A stretch of 42,719 nucleotides of DNA, from the IMG/VR virus record IMGVR_UViG_3300030838_000405, positions 1 through 42,719 of that record; one strand, given 5' to 3'. The stretch comes from a virus. The notes under the pieces are model-generated. The model was not told where the DNA came from. It searched no databases and saw nothing but the letters and a program-made list of their open reading frames with translations. Both the position numbers and the translations under genes were made by a program. Within the stretch, counting starts at the first letter, position 1; the number at the start of each line of letters is the position of its first letter. This document shows positions 1-7,179 of the stretch, in pieces.

Positions 1-578
1 ATCCTCCCTTACCTATTTGGGAAATACGATCTACATAGATACAGGCTGCTCCTTTGACGACGGAGCGTTAACCCTCATAGAACTAACGACTCAGACGGCT
101 ACAAACGTTTCCATGCAAGCAATGCACTAAAGAGACGCCAGGGTCAGGCCACGATATCCGACACAATCATTGATTGAGGATCCTCACCGTGTCCCCTGTC
201 GCTTGAGACGGTGAAGAGCGCAAAACACCCCTGATACATCCCTGATAAACTAGGCCACTCGCCTCGTTGACTCAGATTCCCAATGTCCCTACAAACAGCT
301 CCACTCTCCCGCCGCTTCTCCGTTGCCCCGATGATGGATCGGATCGCCAAAGCCTGATTCCATTGGCCGTTACCATGGTCGTGTACATTCTGTGTGCAGG
401 TATCGATACCGCACTTGTACCCAAATATCCAAATTATTGGACAGACTGGTTGGACTCAACGCTGATTTCTGCCCATCCAATCCTGGCACTACCGACTGAC
501 ACTACCCATTTTTCCCTGGCTCACCTGGTGTGATCGTCGGCCTGAATTTCTTACCCTGGTCACCACGCTGACCTGCCA
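1..578. other. Region without a supportable gene
   Basis: I see no convincing gene here. Two short overlapping open frames lie on opposite strands (144-350 minus, 267-533 plus). Neither has a good ribosome-binding site, a recognisable motif or a protein-like composition. The stretch lies upstream of the iteron array, so it may be the 3' flank of a replication gene outside the window, or spacer. I found no tRNA-like or terminator-like structure in it. Confidence 0.5.
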
Positions 579-748
579 TGCCGTTTTCGCAAACACCCAA
601 AGCGAATTCGCAAGAGCACACTGCGGTTTCACTATCTACTACTGCGAAAGTCACACTCACTGATTGCGAATTCACTCTAGTGACTTGCGATTTCGCACTC
701 CCTTACTGCGATTTCGCATTCACACCTTGCGAAAGTTTAGGTATACAA
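579..748. repeat. Iteron-like array, probable plasmid replication origin
   Basis: Direct repeats with consensus TGCGAWTTCRCA begin at 601 (first base A), 622, 643, 665, 686, 707 and 728, with a weaker copy at 579. Spacings are 22, 21, 21, 22, 21, 21 and 21 bp, about two helical turns, so all copies lie on the same face of the DNA. An AT-rich stretch (about 734-766) follows directly, as an unwinding element would. This is the usual form of an iteron-type oriV bound by a plasmid Rep protein. No Rep gene is visible in the window, so the initiator must lie outside or be unrecognised. An alternative is an operator array for a repressor or a partition site. Confidence 0.75.
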
Positions 749-766
749 ACAAATAAATAAAAATAT
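734..766. other. AT-rich segment beside the iterons (possible unwinding element)
   Basis: This stretch is nearly all A and T and lies immediately after the last iteron. It is followed by a small hairpin with stem GTGC/GCAC at 767-779. In iteron plasmids such a segment is where the strands open. The role is inferred from position and composition only. Confidence 0.45.
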
Positions 767-779
767 GTGCAAAAAGCAC

Positions 780-929
780 TAGAACCACCTAAAGCTCCAT
801 TTGCATAATAAGTCTAGAGCTTGTTTATAGCCAGTTGTGTCTATGTCAGACAAGTAAGGTTAGATACTCACATCCCTTCGGGTGTTGCGTTAAGAGGCTC
901 GATAACTAGAATAATAAAGATGGGTCAAG
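780..929. other. Probable oriT region upstream of the mob genes
   Basis: This non-coding interval separates the iterons from the mobC-like gene, where oriT usually lies in MOBP mobilisation modules. On the minus strand, positions 835-827 read ACTGGCTAT, close to the ACTGGCTTA nic site of ColE1/pBR322. Nicking between 831 and 830 would transfer the origin side first and the mob genes last, as is usual. An imperfect inverted repeat (CATCCC and GGGTGT around TTC) lies at about 871-885. There is also a weak promoter-like TTGCGT (884-889) with an AT-rich -10 near 908-915. The location is better supported than the exact nick. Confidence 0.45.
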
Positions 930-1223
930 ATGAAAACTATTGAGAGGCAAAACAAAGAATCCCGCATTACTTTGCGCCTGAATAAAACTGAGCTCGACAC
1001 CATGAATGCAAAGATGGCTGAAGCAGGCTACAAGTCCGCAGGCGCGTTCATCAGAGATTTCGTTGCCACTGGACAGGTCAAGCCTAAAGTCGGGCAGGAC
1101 GTCGTCCAGATCGCCCGCGAGCTGATGAGCCTGGCCTCGATGATCAACGCCGACCGCCCAGGCAGCGAGCTCTTGGAAAAGGTGAGGTACATCGCTCAGG
1201 TAAACCTGGGAGGTGTTGCATGA
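930..1223 (+). CDS. MobC-like mobilisation accessory protein
   Basis: This 97-residue protein begins with a basic segment containing RITLRLNKTELDTMNAKM. That is the ribbon-helix-helix-like start typical of MobC proteins, followed by a helix containing AGYKSAGAFIRDFV. In mobilisable plasmids MobC binds oriT and helps the relaxase open the DNA. Its stop overlaps the relaxase start by ATGA, so the two are translationally coupled. The ribosome-binding site is weak. The family call rests on sequence pattern plus neighbourhood. The C-terminal part (ELMSLASMINADRPGSELL) is less typical. Confidence 0.8.
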   Translation: MKTIERQNKESRITLRLNKTELDTMNAKMAEAGYKSAGAFIRDFVATGQVKPKVGQDVVQIARELMSLASMINADRPGSELLEKVRYIAQVNLGGVA

Positions 1224-2374
1224 TTGGCAAGATCTTTCCCAAGTCAGCAGGCTCTTTCAGGAACCGAATTCGGTACATATTTGGCTGCACCAAGCACGAC
1301 CATGAAATCTCCAGCATCCGGACGATCAGCCACAACACAATGAGCAAAGACCCCCTGCCGGGAGTGCTACAGGGAAACGAAGCAGACCTCACTGATATGA
1401 TCAAGGAGTTCGACCAGGTGGAGACCCTCAGGCGCTTCGCTATCGACTCTGATAAGCCCATCAAACCCGTCTTTCATGCGATGCTGTCGCTGCGCCCCGG
1501 AGAGTCCCTGACAACCCCGCAATGGCGTCAGGCGGTCACGAAGTACATGACAGACCTAGGCTTCGACGAAACGACTCAGTATGTCGCTGTAATGCACCAA
1601 GACAAAGATCACCAGCACGTCCACATCGTAGCGAACCGCATTAGGCTTAATGACGAATTCAGCATGGTAAAAGACAGCAATGAGCGAAGCATCAGCCTTG
1701 AGTCAGTGTCCAGCATCGAAGACCGCTTCAACCTGTCGAAAGCACCGAAGCCAAAGGACACATGGGGCGTCTCGATCACTCACGCAGAGCTCCAAGCTTC
1801 CATCCGCGACAATGATCTACCTCTGAAGCACAAGATGATCGCAAAGATCGCGGGCGCTATCGAAGCCACGAACGCCGTCGACGGCGATATGTTCACGTTC
1901 ACCCGACTACTGAGAAGGCAGAAGGTCTACATCAACCTCTCCCTGAACGATGAGGGCCAGCCCAAAGGCATCAGCTTCGAGTTTGACGGCAAACACATCA
2001 GTGGCAGGCAGCTCAAACGCTCAAGGTTGACGTGGCACAAACTAATTACACAAGAAGGAATTAACTATGACCCAGAAACCATTTCAGAACTTCAGAACGA
2101 GATTGCAAGAAGAGATCGCGAGGAGCAAGAAAGAGCTCGAATCTACTACTATGAATTCATCGCAGTCAGCGGTCGCAGAAGAAAGCCTGTCTACGTCAGA
2201 TTCACGGCAAAAGACTACGAAGTTCAGAAATTGATTCAGGAGATTCTTGAGCTGCTAGATGCGATATTTGATGCTCTGTTCAAGCCGAAAGAGTGCAGAC
2301 TGAAGCGCAACTACATTGAGTTTACTCCGGGTGCACCATTAATTATTCCAGAAGAAGATGAGCTTACGCTTTGA
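1220..2374 (+). CDS. MOBP-type relaxase (mobilisation nuclease)
   Basis: This 384-residue protein is expected to nick one strand at oriT, stay linked to the 5' end through a tyrosine and pilot the strand into the recipient. The key evidence is HQDKDHQHVHIVANRI at about residues 133-148, the HxDxxHxHxHhxxN metal-binding motif III of MOBP/VirD2-type relaxases. The N-terminal FPKSAGSFRNRIRYIFG places a likely catalytic tyrosine at residue 19. The length is modest: it is a relaxase domain plus a basic and acidic C-terminal tail, with no primase or helicase domain. No coupling protein or mating-pair genes are seen, so transfer would need a helper conjugation system. Its 3' end overlaps the convergent exonuclease gene by 11 bp. 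Confidence 0.9.
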   Translation: MIGKIFPKSAGSFRNRIRYIFGCTKHDHEISSIRTISHNTMSKDPLPGVLQGNEADLTDMIKEFDQVETLRRFAIDSDKPIKPVFHAMLSLRPGESLTTPQWRQAVTKYMTDLGFDETTQYVAVMHQDKDHQHVHIVANRIRLNDEFSMVKDSNERSISLESVSSIEDRFNLSKAPKPKDTWGVSITHAELQASIRDNDLPLKHKMIAKIAGAIEATNAVDGDMFTFTRLLRRQKVYINLSLNDEGQPKGISFEFDGKHISGRQLKRSRLTWHKLITQEGINYDPETISELQNEIARRDREEQERARIYYYEFIAVSGRRRKPVYVRFTAKDYEVQKLIQEILELLDAIFDALFKPKECRLKRNYIEFTPGAPLIIPEEDELTL

Positions 2375-2831
2375 GATACTTCTTGTAGTAATGCATTAAC
2401 AGCCTGGCGTCGAGCAACGCATGATGCGGAAGCTCAGGCGCATCTTCTACCTGAATACTTGTTTCGTTATATAAGTCGATCAGGTTGACCGGCCTATTAG
2501 ATACATTGCCAGGCCACTTATTCTTGTAATAGGCAATTTCGCAGAAGAACTCCCAGTCCCACAGCGGAGCATCAGACATGATTTGCACGAACTCAAACTT
2601 TGTCAGAAAAGCCTGTAGCTTCTCCTGCGCGGAAGCAATAGTGCATGCTGCATGACCTCCATCCAGTTGCGGAATTACATGTTCTATAACGAAAGCACTA
2701 CAATCCTCAACTTGGTAGTTGTCACTTAGCTCAAAGTAGAGCTCTTGGGCATCTTCAGCAACCAAGGCCATTGAGATAAGTCTAGAGTTCGCATTGAGCT
2801 GGGTGAATTCGCAGTCCACAACGATTTTCAT
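2364..2831 (-). CDS. DEDD-type 3'-5' exonuclease (Rv2179c-like exoribonuclease fold)
   Basis: This 155-residue protein has the three Exo motifs of the DEDDh/RNase T superfamily. Exo I is VVDCEFT (D6, E8), Exo II lies around SDAPLWDWEFF in the middle, and Exo III is HHALLDARLL near the C-terminus, with the histidine five residues before the aspartate. These acidic residues would bind two metal ions and remove nucleotides from 3' ends. The compact form resembles small 3'-5' exoribonucleases often carried by phages and plasmids. The gene overlaps the next upstream minus-strand gene by ATGA, suggesting a two-gene operon. The substrate (RNA or DNA) cannot be decided from sequence. Confidence 0.8.
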   Translation of the reverse strand: MKIVVDCEFTQLNANSRLISMALVAEDAQELYFELSDNYQVEDCSAFVIEHVIPQLDGGHAACTIASAQEKLQAFLTKFEFVQIMSDAPLWDWEFFCEIAYYKNKWPGNVSNRPVNLIDLYNETSIQVEDAPELPHHALLDARLLMHYYKKYLKA

Positions 2832-3487
2832 AGCGGCTTCCCACGTGCCAACTGGTGTTTAACTATCATATCCATCTCGACCTTCCAGCACCGCACAAAC
2901 TTCTCCCAGTCGTACGCATAGCTCCCACGGATCGTAGCCGTCGATCCAGTGCTGGCTTGTGAGAAGCGCTCGCACCAAGGCTCCGGAATGTCGTCGTACG
3001 CAATGTAGTCTATCCACCCAGGCACTGACGTAATGGGCACCATCCCAAACACCTCATCAATACTAAGCGCCCAGGCCTCCCCGATAGGATCAGACTCGTC
3101 CAACTCAGCTATTGCAGCGAGAGATTCGAGAAATGGCTCAGCTGTTTTTGAACTTGGCTTTATCGCTTCCAGTCGCCAAATCGCGTCCCGCCGATCACGC
3201 TCTCGATCATGTAGCCTGCGCCAAACAACCCTGAACTCATCGAACTCATCCTTGACGCCCTGCGTGGTCTCTTTATCGGCCAGCAGGAGGCCAACAACGT
3301 CTTCGAGTCTGAAGTCAGTAATAGAATCAAGGCTATTCGGATGTACGCTTCGGAGTGCCAGAGTGAATGCAAACCTTGCCAACTCATCTGATACTCCAGC
3401 TCTCTTACTTATGCCGTCAATCGACTTGTTTTCAAGATATAACTGAGCTACATGTTGCGCATTCAAGATGCTTCTGAAACCCTTCAT
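2828..3487 (-). CDS. Hypothetical protein, operon partner of the exonuclease
   Basis: I do not recognise this 219-residue protein. Its N-terminus (NAQHVAQLYLENKSIDGISKRAGVSDELARFAF) could form a helix-turn-helix-like unit, but no clear DNA-binding family is evident. The middle is charged and helical (RRLHDRERDRRDAIW). The C-terminal third is rich in W, Y and D. The start has GGAG nine bases upstream. It is the first gene of the pair with the exonuclease, which it overlaps by four bases, so the two are probably co-expressed. Confidence 0.6.
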   Translation of the reverse strand: MKGFRSILNAQHVAQLYLENKSIDGISKRAGVSDELARFAFTLALRSVHPNSLDSITDFRLEDVVGLLLADKETTQGVKDEFDEFRVVWRRLHDRERDRRDAIWRLEAIKPSSKTAEPFLESLAAIAELDESDPIGEAWALSIDEVFGMVPITSVPGWIDYIAYDDIPEPWCERFSQASTGSTATIRGSYAYDWEKFVRCWKVEMDMIVKHQLARGKPL

Positions 3488-3587
3488 TTCCTGCAGCTCC
3501 TTAATCCCATAATCCTGATGTTAGTGTTTGCTGGCAAACCTTGCAAGCAGTACAATGTAGGTTATTGGTCTTGGGTCTATTTAATTC

Positions 3588-3827
3588 ATGGGTAGTAAAT
3601 ATAACAGCGTGGCAGATCAGGTTTTGGCTCTAGCTGAGGGGCATGGAATTACCGCCGAACTGGGTCGCATTGACAACATGGCCAATACCTTCTCAAGGCT
3701 ATCTGGAGATGATGTGAAACTTGATAAAATCGAAGTTCTGCTAATTCACTTAGTGCGGAAGGAAGCCATCAGTCAGGAAGAGATGTTTTCTTTGCTCGAA
3801 GGATACATGGATGAGTCGAAGTCATGA
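3588..3827 (+). CDS. Hypothetical small protein
   Basis: This 79-residue protein is mostly helical and acidic and matches no family I know. It opens a tightly packed plus-strand set of three genes: its last codons overlap the next start by ATGA at 3824. No strong ribosome-binding site precedes the ATG. The gene is supported mainly by the coupled downstream frames. Confidence 0.55.
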   Translation: MGSKYNSVADQVLALAEGHGITAELGRIDNMANTFSRLSGDDVKLDKIEVLLIHLVRKEAISQEEMFSLLEGYMDESKS

Positions 3828-4108
3828 GTTCAAGATCTCTTATCTATGAGGCGGTTGTTCGCGAAGTGAATCATGAAGTCTATGTTGAGGGGCTCGTTTT
3901 CGGCATTGTCGACGACTCAACGAAAGACGGCGACCGTATGACTACCCACCGAATCCGTAAGGCCTGGGTAGATGGTGACGGCATCGGCGCTGTCGACAGC
4001 CAGGGGAACGAATTCCTCGTAATCGACGTTGATCAGACTCATCCATCGGCTCCGACTAGCCTGCATCGGTTGTTTGCGCTCGCGTATCTCAGCCGGAGGG
4101 AATCATGA
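3824..4108 (+). CDS. Hypothetical protein
   Basis: This 94-residue soluble protein is beta-rich in composition (YEAVVREVNHEVYVEGLVFGIV) and of unknown function. It is coupled by four-base ATGA overlaps to both the preceding and following genes, so the three products are probably made together. The next gene encodes a membrane protein whose soluble domain also reads like a small beta-rich module, so the pair might interact. That is inference. Confidence 0.6.
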   Translation: MSSRSLIYEAVVREVNHEVYVEGLVFGIVDDSTKDGDRMTTHRIRKAWVDGDGIGAVDSQGNEFLVIDVDQTHPSAPTSLHRLFALAYLSRRES

Positions 4109-4530
4109 GAATCAACTGGGCGGTGCCCTTACGAGCGCTCTGGGGCCTACTGCGCTGGTTCATCAGACAGATCAACACATGGGGAGGCATTTTGATTTCT
4201 ATTCCGCTGATCCCCCTGATCTGGTTTTTCGTAATGATGATGAAGGGAGCTCGCCGTGTGGGCAGAATGATAAAGCGGGCTTTCAGCCCTTCTGACCACG
4301 TGCTCAGCGAAGTCGTAGCGGACGAAGCTGGCTGGATCTATGGCCAAGTGGACGGCGACACGACTGCTTTCGGGCTTTTCGCAGAGATGCACGTCGAAGC
4401 ACGCTTGGTCAAAAAAGGCATGGTGCTCCGTGACCGCAACGGCAAAACCTTACTCCTAACGCACTTCGAAAAAGGCCAGAAACCTGCGCCCCTGGCCACA
4501 CTGCTTGCTGAGTCGTTTTTACGAGAGTAG
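4105..4530 (+). CDS. Hypothetical single-span membrane protein
   Basis: This 141-residue protein has a strong ribosome-binding site (GGAGGG, six bases before ATG). The first 50 residues hold an amphipathic stretch and a hydrophobic segment (about 29-47, containing ISIPLIPLIWFFVMMM) followed by basic residues. This fits an inner-membrane anchor with a cytoplasmic C-terminal domain. The rest is a compact beta-rich domain with no family match that I can name. The 3' end overlaps the convergent 4519-4965 gene by 12 bp. Confidence 0.65.
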   Translation: MRINWAVPLRALWGLLRWFIRQINTWGGILISIPLIPLIWFFVMMMKGARRVGRMIKRAFSPSDHVLSEVVADEAGWIYGQVDGDTTAFGLFAEMHVEARLVKKGMVLRDRNGKTLLLTHFEKGQKPAPLATLLAESFLRE

Positions 4531-4965
4531 ATGCCTCAACTGCACGCTTGAGAGACGCATAATTTCAGCCACTGAATAGACCTTGCGGCGCACCAGCGTC
4601 TTCGCGAGGTCGTATGCGTCCATGTCACCTCCAATGCTGCCTACGGCGCCCATAAGAGCCAACTGGTCATACTCCGATAGCTGAGCCTCACCCAATGCTT
4701 GCTCGGCCTCCGCCTTAGCCAGCTTCGCTCGAACTTCTATATCCAGTTCATCCGCTCGCCTTTCTGCACGATTTGAAAGTGCGCGTAAGCCGGCTTCGCC
4801 GAACACTTCGATTACATCAAGAGTAATATCAATCAACTCCTGAAATTCCTGTGCATCATCATGCTCATATGAAAGCCCGCACCCACAATCTTCTCTATGC
4901 AAATCACCACTTTTAATAAGTGCGTCAGCGATAGCCTGGTGATTAACTGAAATCTTGATACCCAT
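4519..4965 (-). CDS. Hypothetical protein
   Basis: I chose the ATG at 4965 because AGGA lies about eight bases upstream. A longer frame starting at 5040 lacks a ribosome-binding site. The 148-residue product is acidic, with a short cysteine-containing segment EDCGCGLSYEH and a long charged helical region (about residues 55-100, including AKLAKAEAEQALGEAQL). I do not recognise the family. It is encoded opposite to its neighbours, so it is an independent unit. Confidence 0.6.
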   Translation of the reverse strand: MGIKISVNHQAIADALIKSGDLHREDCGCGLSYEHDDAQEFQELIDITLDVIEVFGEAGLRALSNRAERRADELDIEVRAKLAKAEAEQALGEAQLSEYDQLALMGAVGSIGGDMDAYDLAKTLVRRKVYSVAEIMRLSSVQLRHLLS

Positions 4966-5083
4966 TATTATTTTCCTTTTTGGCTGGGACTTATAAACAT
5001 AATATTGAATTGGACTCGCCCACTCAATAAATAAATGCAATCTATATGAAGGTAGTTTGATGTCAAATAGCCCGCCGACGCTA

Positions 5084-5111
5084 TTGCACTGCCTGGAACC
5101 CCTTATATAAT
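5084..5111 (+). promoter_or_regulatory. Sigma70-type promoter for the 5141-7177 membrane operon
   Basis: TTGCAC at 5084-5089 and a perfect TATAAT at 5106-5111 are separated by 16 bp, 29 bp upstream of the ATG at 5141. A GGAGC ribosome-binding site lies between them and the start. This is one of the best promoter matches in the window. Confidence 0.7.
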
Positions 5112-5140
5112 GGGCTTATACAGAGATTTCGGAGCTCAAG

Positions 5141-6121
5141 ATGAGCAAAAAGCTGTCGGCATTACTTGTCGCAATCGCATTCCTTTTGTCTAGCGTAACT
5201 GCAATTTCTGTTGCGCTTGCAATGTACGCATTGATTGAAGACAAGAACCTGGCGCTTCTTTTTGCGTCTGCAGCCGTGCTTCTGGATATTTTCAAGTATC
5301 TGGCGTGGCCTGTTGCCATTCGTGTTTTGCGTGGCACAAGTGCAGTGCTGACAATTGCATGCGCCCTGATGCTTTCGGGTGTTAGCGGTTGGGCCACTTA
5401 TGATCGACTCATGACTTCGATTAGCGTCAGCAAAGCAACTCACGAAGTAATGACTACTGACCGTGTTAGTGCATTGATTGCCATGGCTCAGAAAGACTCA
5501 GCACTGATCTCACAGCTTGATAAAGAGATCGCCGATGCGGGGTTACAGGCTAATGATCTGCGTGCGCGTGGAATGGTTTCCAAGGCCTTGGAGCTTGAAG
5601 AGTCAGTAAGCTCTCGTGCGTCAGCTCAGCGCGCTCAGGCACTAGCACGCCTTAATGAAGGCTCCCTGGAGATCGCGCACATCAAATCTGGTGTTGCTAA
5701 AGCGTCGAGCCTGCCTCCGCTGCTTGCGCAGTTTCTGTGCCTCGGCTTCGCAATGTCCCTGGAGATAGTTCCGGCACTCATCCTAGCTGGCGTCAGAAGC
5801 TCTGGACGCTCTAGCACGGGTGTTGTAGCCTCAGCGGCTAGCGAAACGCCATCATCGGAAGTTAAGGTGACTGGCATGCCAGAGGGAGTGACAGAAACGC
5901 CAGAAACCGTGAAAAACCCAGAAACCCTGCTCGACTCGAACGCAGAAATCCTGAAAACCCTGGTTGTTCACGCAAAAACTCTGGAACCCGGCACCCCCGT
6001 TCGGCTCAAGGTTTTTGCGAAAAACGCCAGAATCGGGAACCTCCGAGCTGGTGAGATTTTCAGGAACGCAGAGGGTTTGGGCGTTATTAGAAAAACCACA
6101 ATTGGGTATGTAACTGCGTAG
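5141..6121 (+). CDS. Multi-span membrane protein with central coiled coil, unknown function
   Basis: This 326-residue protein has three N-terminal hydrophobic segments (about residues 6-31, 36-60 and 66-86). A charged, probably coiled-coil stretch follows (about 100-180), then a fourth hydrophobic segment (about 193-220). A soluble tail rich in P, E and T leads into a small basic domain (about 280-326, containing KVFAKNARIGNLRAGEIF). Its job is not recognised. Similar shapes occur in plasmid-borne membrane proteins near mob genes. It opens a three-gene set behind a clear promoter. A role in mobilisation or exclusion is possible but unsupported. Confidence 0.7.
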   Translation: MSKKLSALLVAIAFLLSSVTAISVALAMYALIEDKNLALLFASAAVLLDIFKYLAWPVAIRVLRGTSAVLTIACALMLSGVSGWATYDRLMTSISVSKATHEVMTTDRVSALIAMAQKDSALISQLDKEIADAGLQANDLRARGMVSKALELEESVSSRASAQRAQALARLNEGSLEIAHIKSGVAKASSLPPLLAQFLCLGFAMSLEIVPALILAGVRSSGRSSTGVVASAASETPSSEVKVTGMPEGVTETPETVKNPETLLDSNAEILKTLVVHAKTLEPGTPVRLKVFAKNARIGNLRAGEIFRNAEGLGVIRKTTIGYVTA

Positions 6122-6189
6122 TAAAAACGCTTTTCACGCTAGTTGCCTGCACGTAGCATTGATGCAAACTTAAAGAGCAAGGGAGTTGT

Positions 6190-6531
6190 ATGCGTATCTA
6201 TCGAGTGGTGTGGGCAATATTTATGTTTAGCGTCGTCGCGCCAGGTTTTCTACTCGCGTCTGCGACTGAGCTTCAAACATTCAGCGAGACAGTAATTTCT
6301 GCACGCAATTTGCTGCACGGCTATCACGCCCCATCTCTAGTTATGGATTTACTCGGATATCCAATTGCGATAATGGCAACGATCCTACCTGGCTCCAGCA
6401 CATTACTACCCTTCCTGGGTGAGATGATTTGGGAAAATGTCGGAGTATTCCTCCTTGGCGCTGCACTGCTTAATGTTGAGCCCCCATTTTATAAGCGTGA
6501 AGCTGAGGAGTTAGAACATGCTGCGGCGTAA
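6190..6531 (+). CDS. Hypothetical membrane protein
   Basis: This 113-residue protein has GGGAG seven bases before its ATG. The N-terminus (about residues 5-24) is hydrophobic and could be a signal peptide or first span. Two further hydrophobic stretches lie at about 50-68 and 78-97, and a charged C-terminal tail ends in EELEHAAA. Its last 14 bases overlap the next gene, so the two are coupled. The family is unknown. Confidence 0.65.
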   Translation: MRIYRVVWAIFMFSVVAPGFLLASATELQTFSETVISARNLLHGYHAPSLVMDLLGYPIAIMATILPGSSTLLPFLGEMIWENVGVFLLGAALLNVEPPFYKREAEELEHAAA

Positions 6532-7177
6532 AAATTTCGCTAAGTTCTTTGCTTTTATGTGTGTGTTCTGGGTTATCGGAGAGATTTTTCTTGGCTATAA
6601 CAGGACGCTAATGGCCGACACATTCACTGGCAACGTGTATCTCTACACTCAAAATAATGGAGCAAAGCTGCTAACCCCACTCCATGCAAAAATCAAGGTA
6701 GATATAATCGACAAGGGTTTCATCTACGACAGAGTCAGCGATATCTCAAAGTCAGGACTTCGAATTAAGTTTACCGGCGATACAACCGTCTTGAAGCAGT
6801 ACGGAATTGATCCCGGCATGATGATGGAGGACTCTCAAGGTGGTCTCTGCGAAATCAGAAAATCCGACTCAGGGGTTCAGCAACCACTTTTCCTTGCAGG
6901 CATGAAAACTGAGCATGTGGCTTGGGAGACAAATTATAAGTCCGCACATCACCTGACGTTCTACAAAATCCAAAAAGATGATGTTGACTGCAAGACGATA
7001 CACCTGGGCATTCTAAACTCAACAAGTATCCAGATCGTAATGGACAACCTGAACGGACAAGGAATGATCTTTGCGGATCTAGAACGCGACAGTCATATAC
7101 CATTCATTCAGCGAATGGTGATGAAGCTTCGCTCCGGTTCAGACGGTGAGCAAGCCAAGTTTTTAGTCAGAAACTAA
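6518..7177 (+). CDS. Membrane-anchored hypothetical protein
   Basis: This 219-residue protein has a strong GAGGAG ribosome-binding site inside the preceding gene. Residues 8-27 (FAFMCVFWVIGEIFLG) form one N-terminal membrane segment after basic residues. The remaining 190 residues look like a beta-rich domain, probably periplasmic, with four cysteines. I do not recognise it. It ends two bases before the convergent tail tip gene, with no clear terminator between them. Confidence 0.65.
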   Translation: MLRRKNFAKFFAFMCVFWVIGEIFLGYNRTLMADTFTGNVYLYTQNNGAKLLTPLHAKIKVDIIDKGFIYDRVSDISKSGLRIKFTGDTTVLKQYGIDPGMMMEDSQGGLCEIRKSDSGVQQPLFLAGMKTEHVAWETNYKSAHHLTFYKIQKDDVDCKTIHLGILNSTSIQIVMDNLNGQGMIFADLERDSHIPFIQRMVMKLRSGSDGEQAKFLVRN

Positions 7178-7179
7178 CC

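Noticed and set aside
1-71. Window ends might be joined as a closed circle, completing the terminase gene
   Set aside because: Joining the ends keeps the terminase frame open only as far as the TAA at 70-68. This adds about 24 codons with no Walker A or start codon. The N-terminal ATPase part would be missing, so the window is better seen as a slice.
267-533. 88-residue plus-strand open frame
   Set aside because: No ribosome-binding site, no motif, and composition rich in P, S, T and L without a pattern. The overlapping minus-strand frame is equally poor.
602-611. GCGAATTCGC palindrome as a stand-alone operator
   Set aside because: It lies in phase with the 21-bp iterons and is best explained as one of them.
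578-760. 60-residue open frame over the iterons
   Set aside because: Its repeated TxCDF text is just the translation of the 21-bp DNA repeats.
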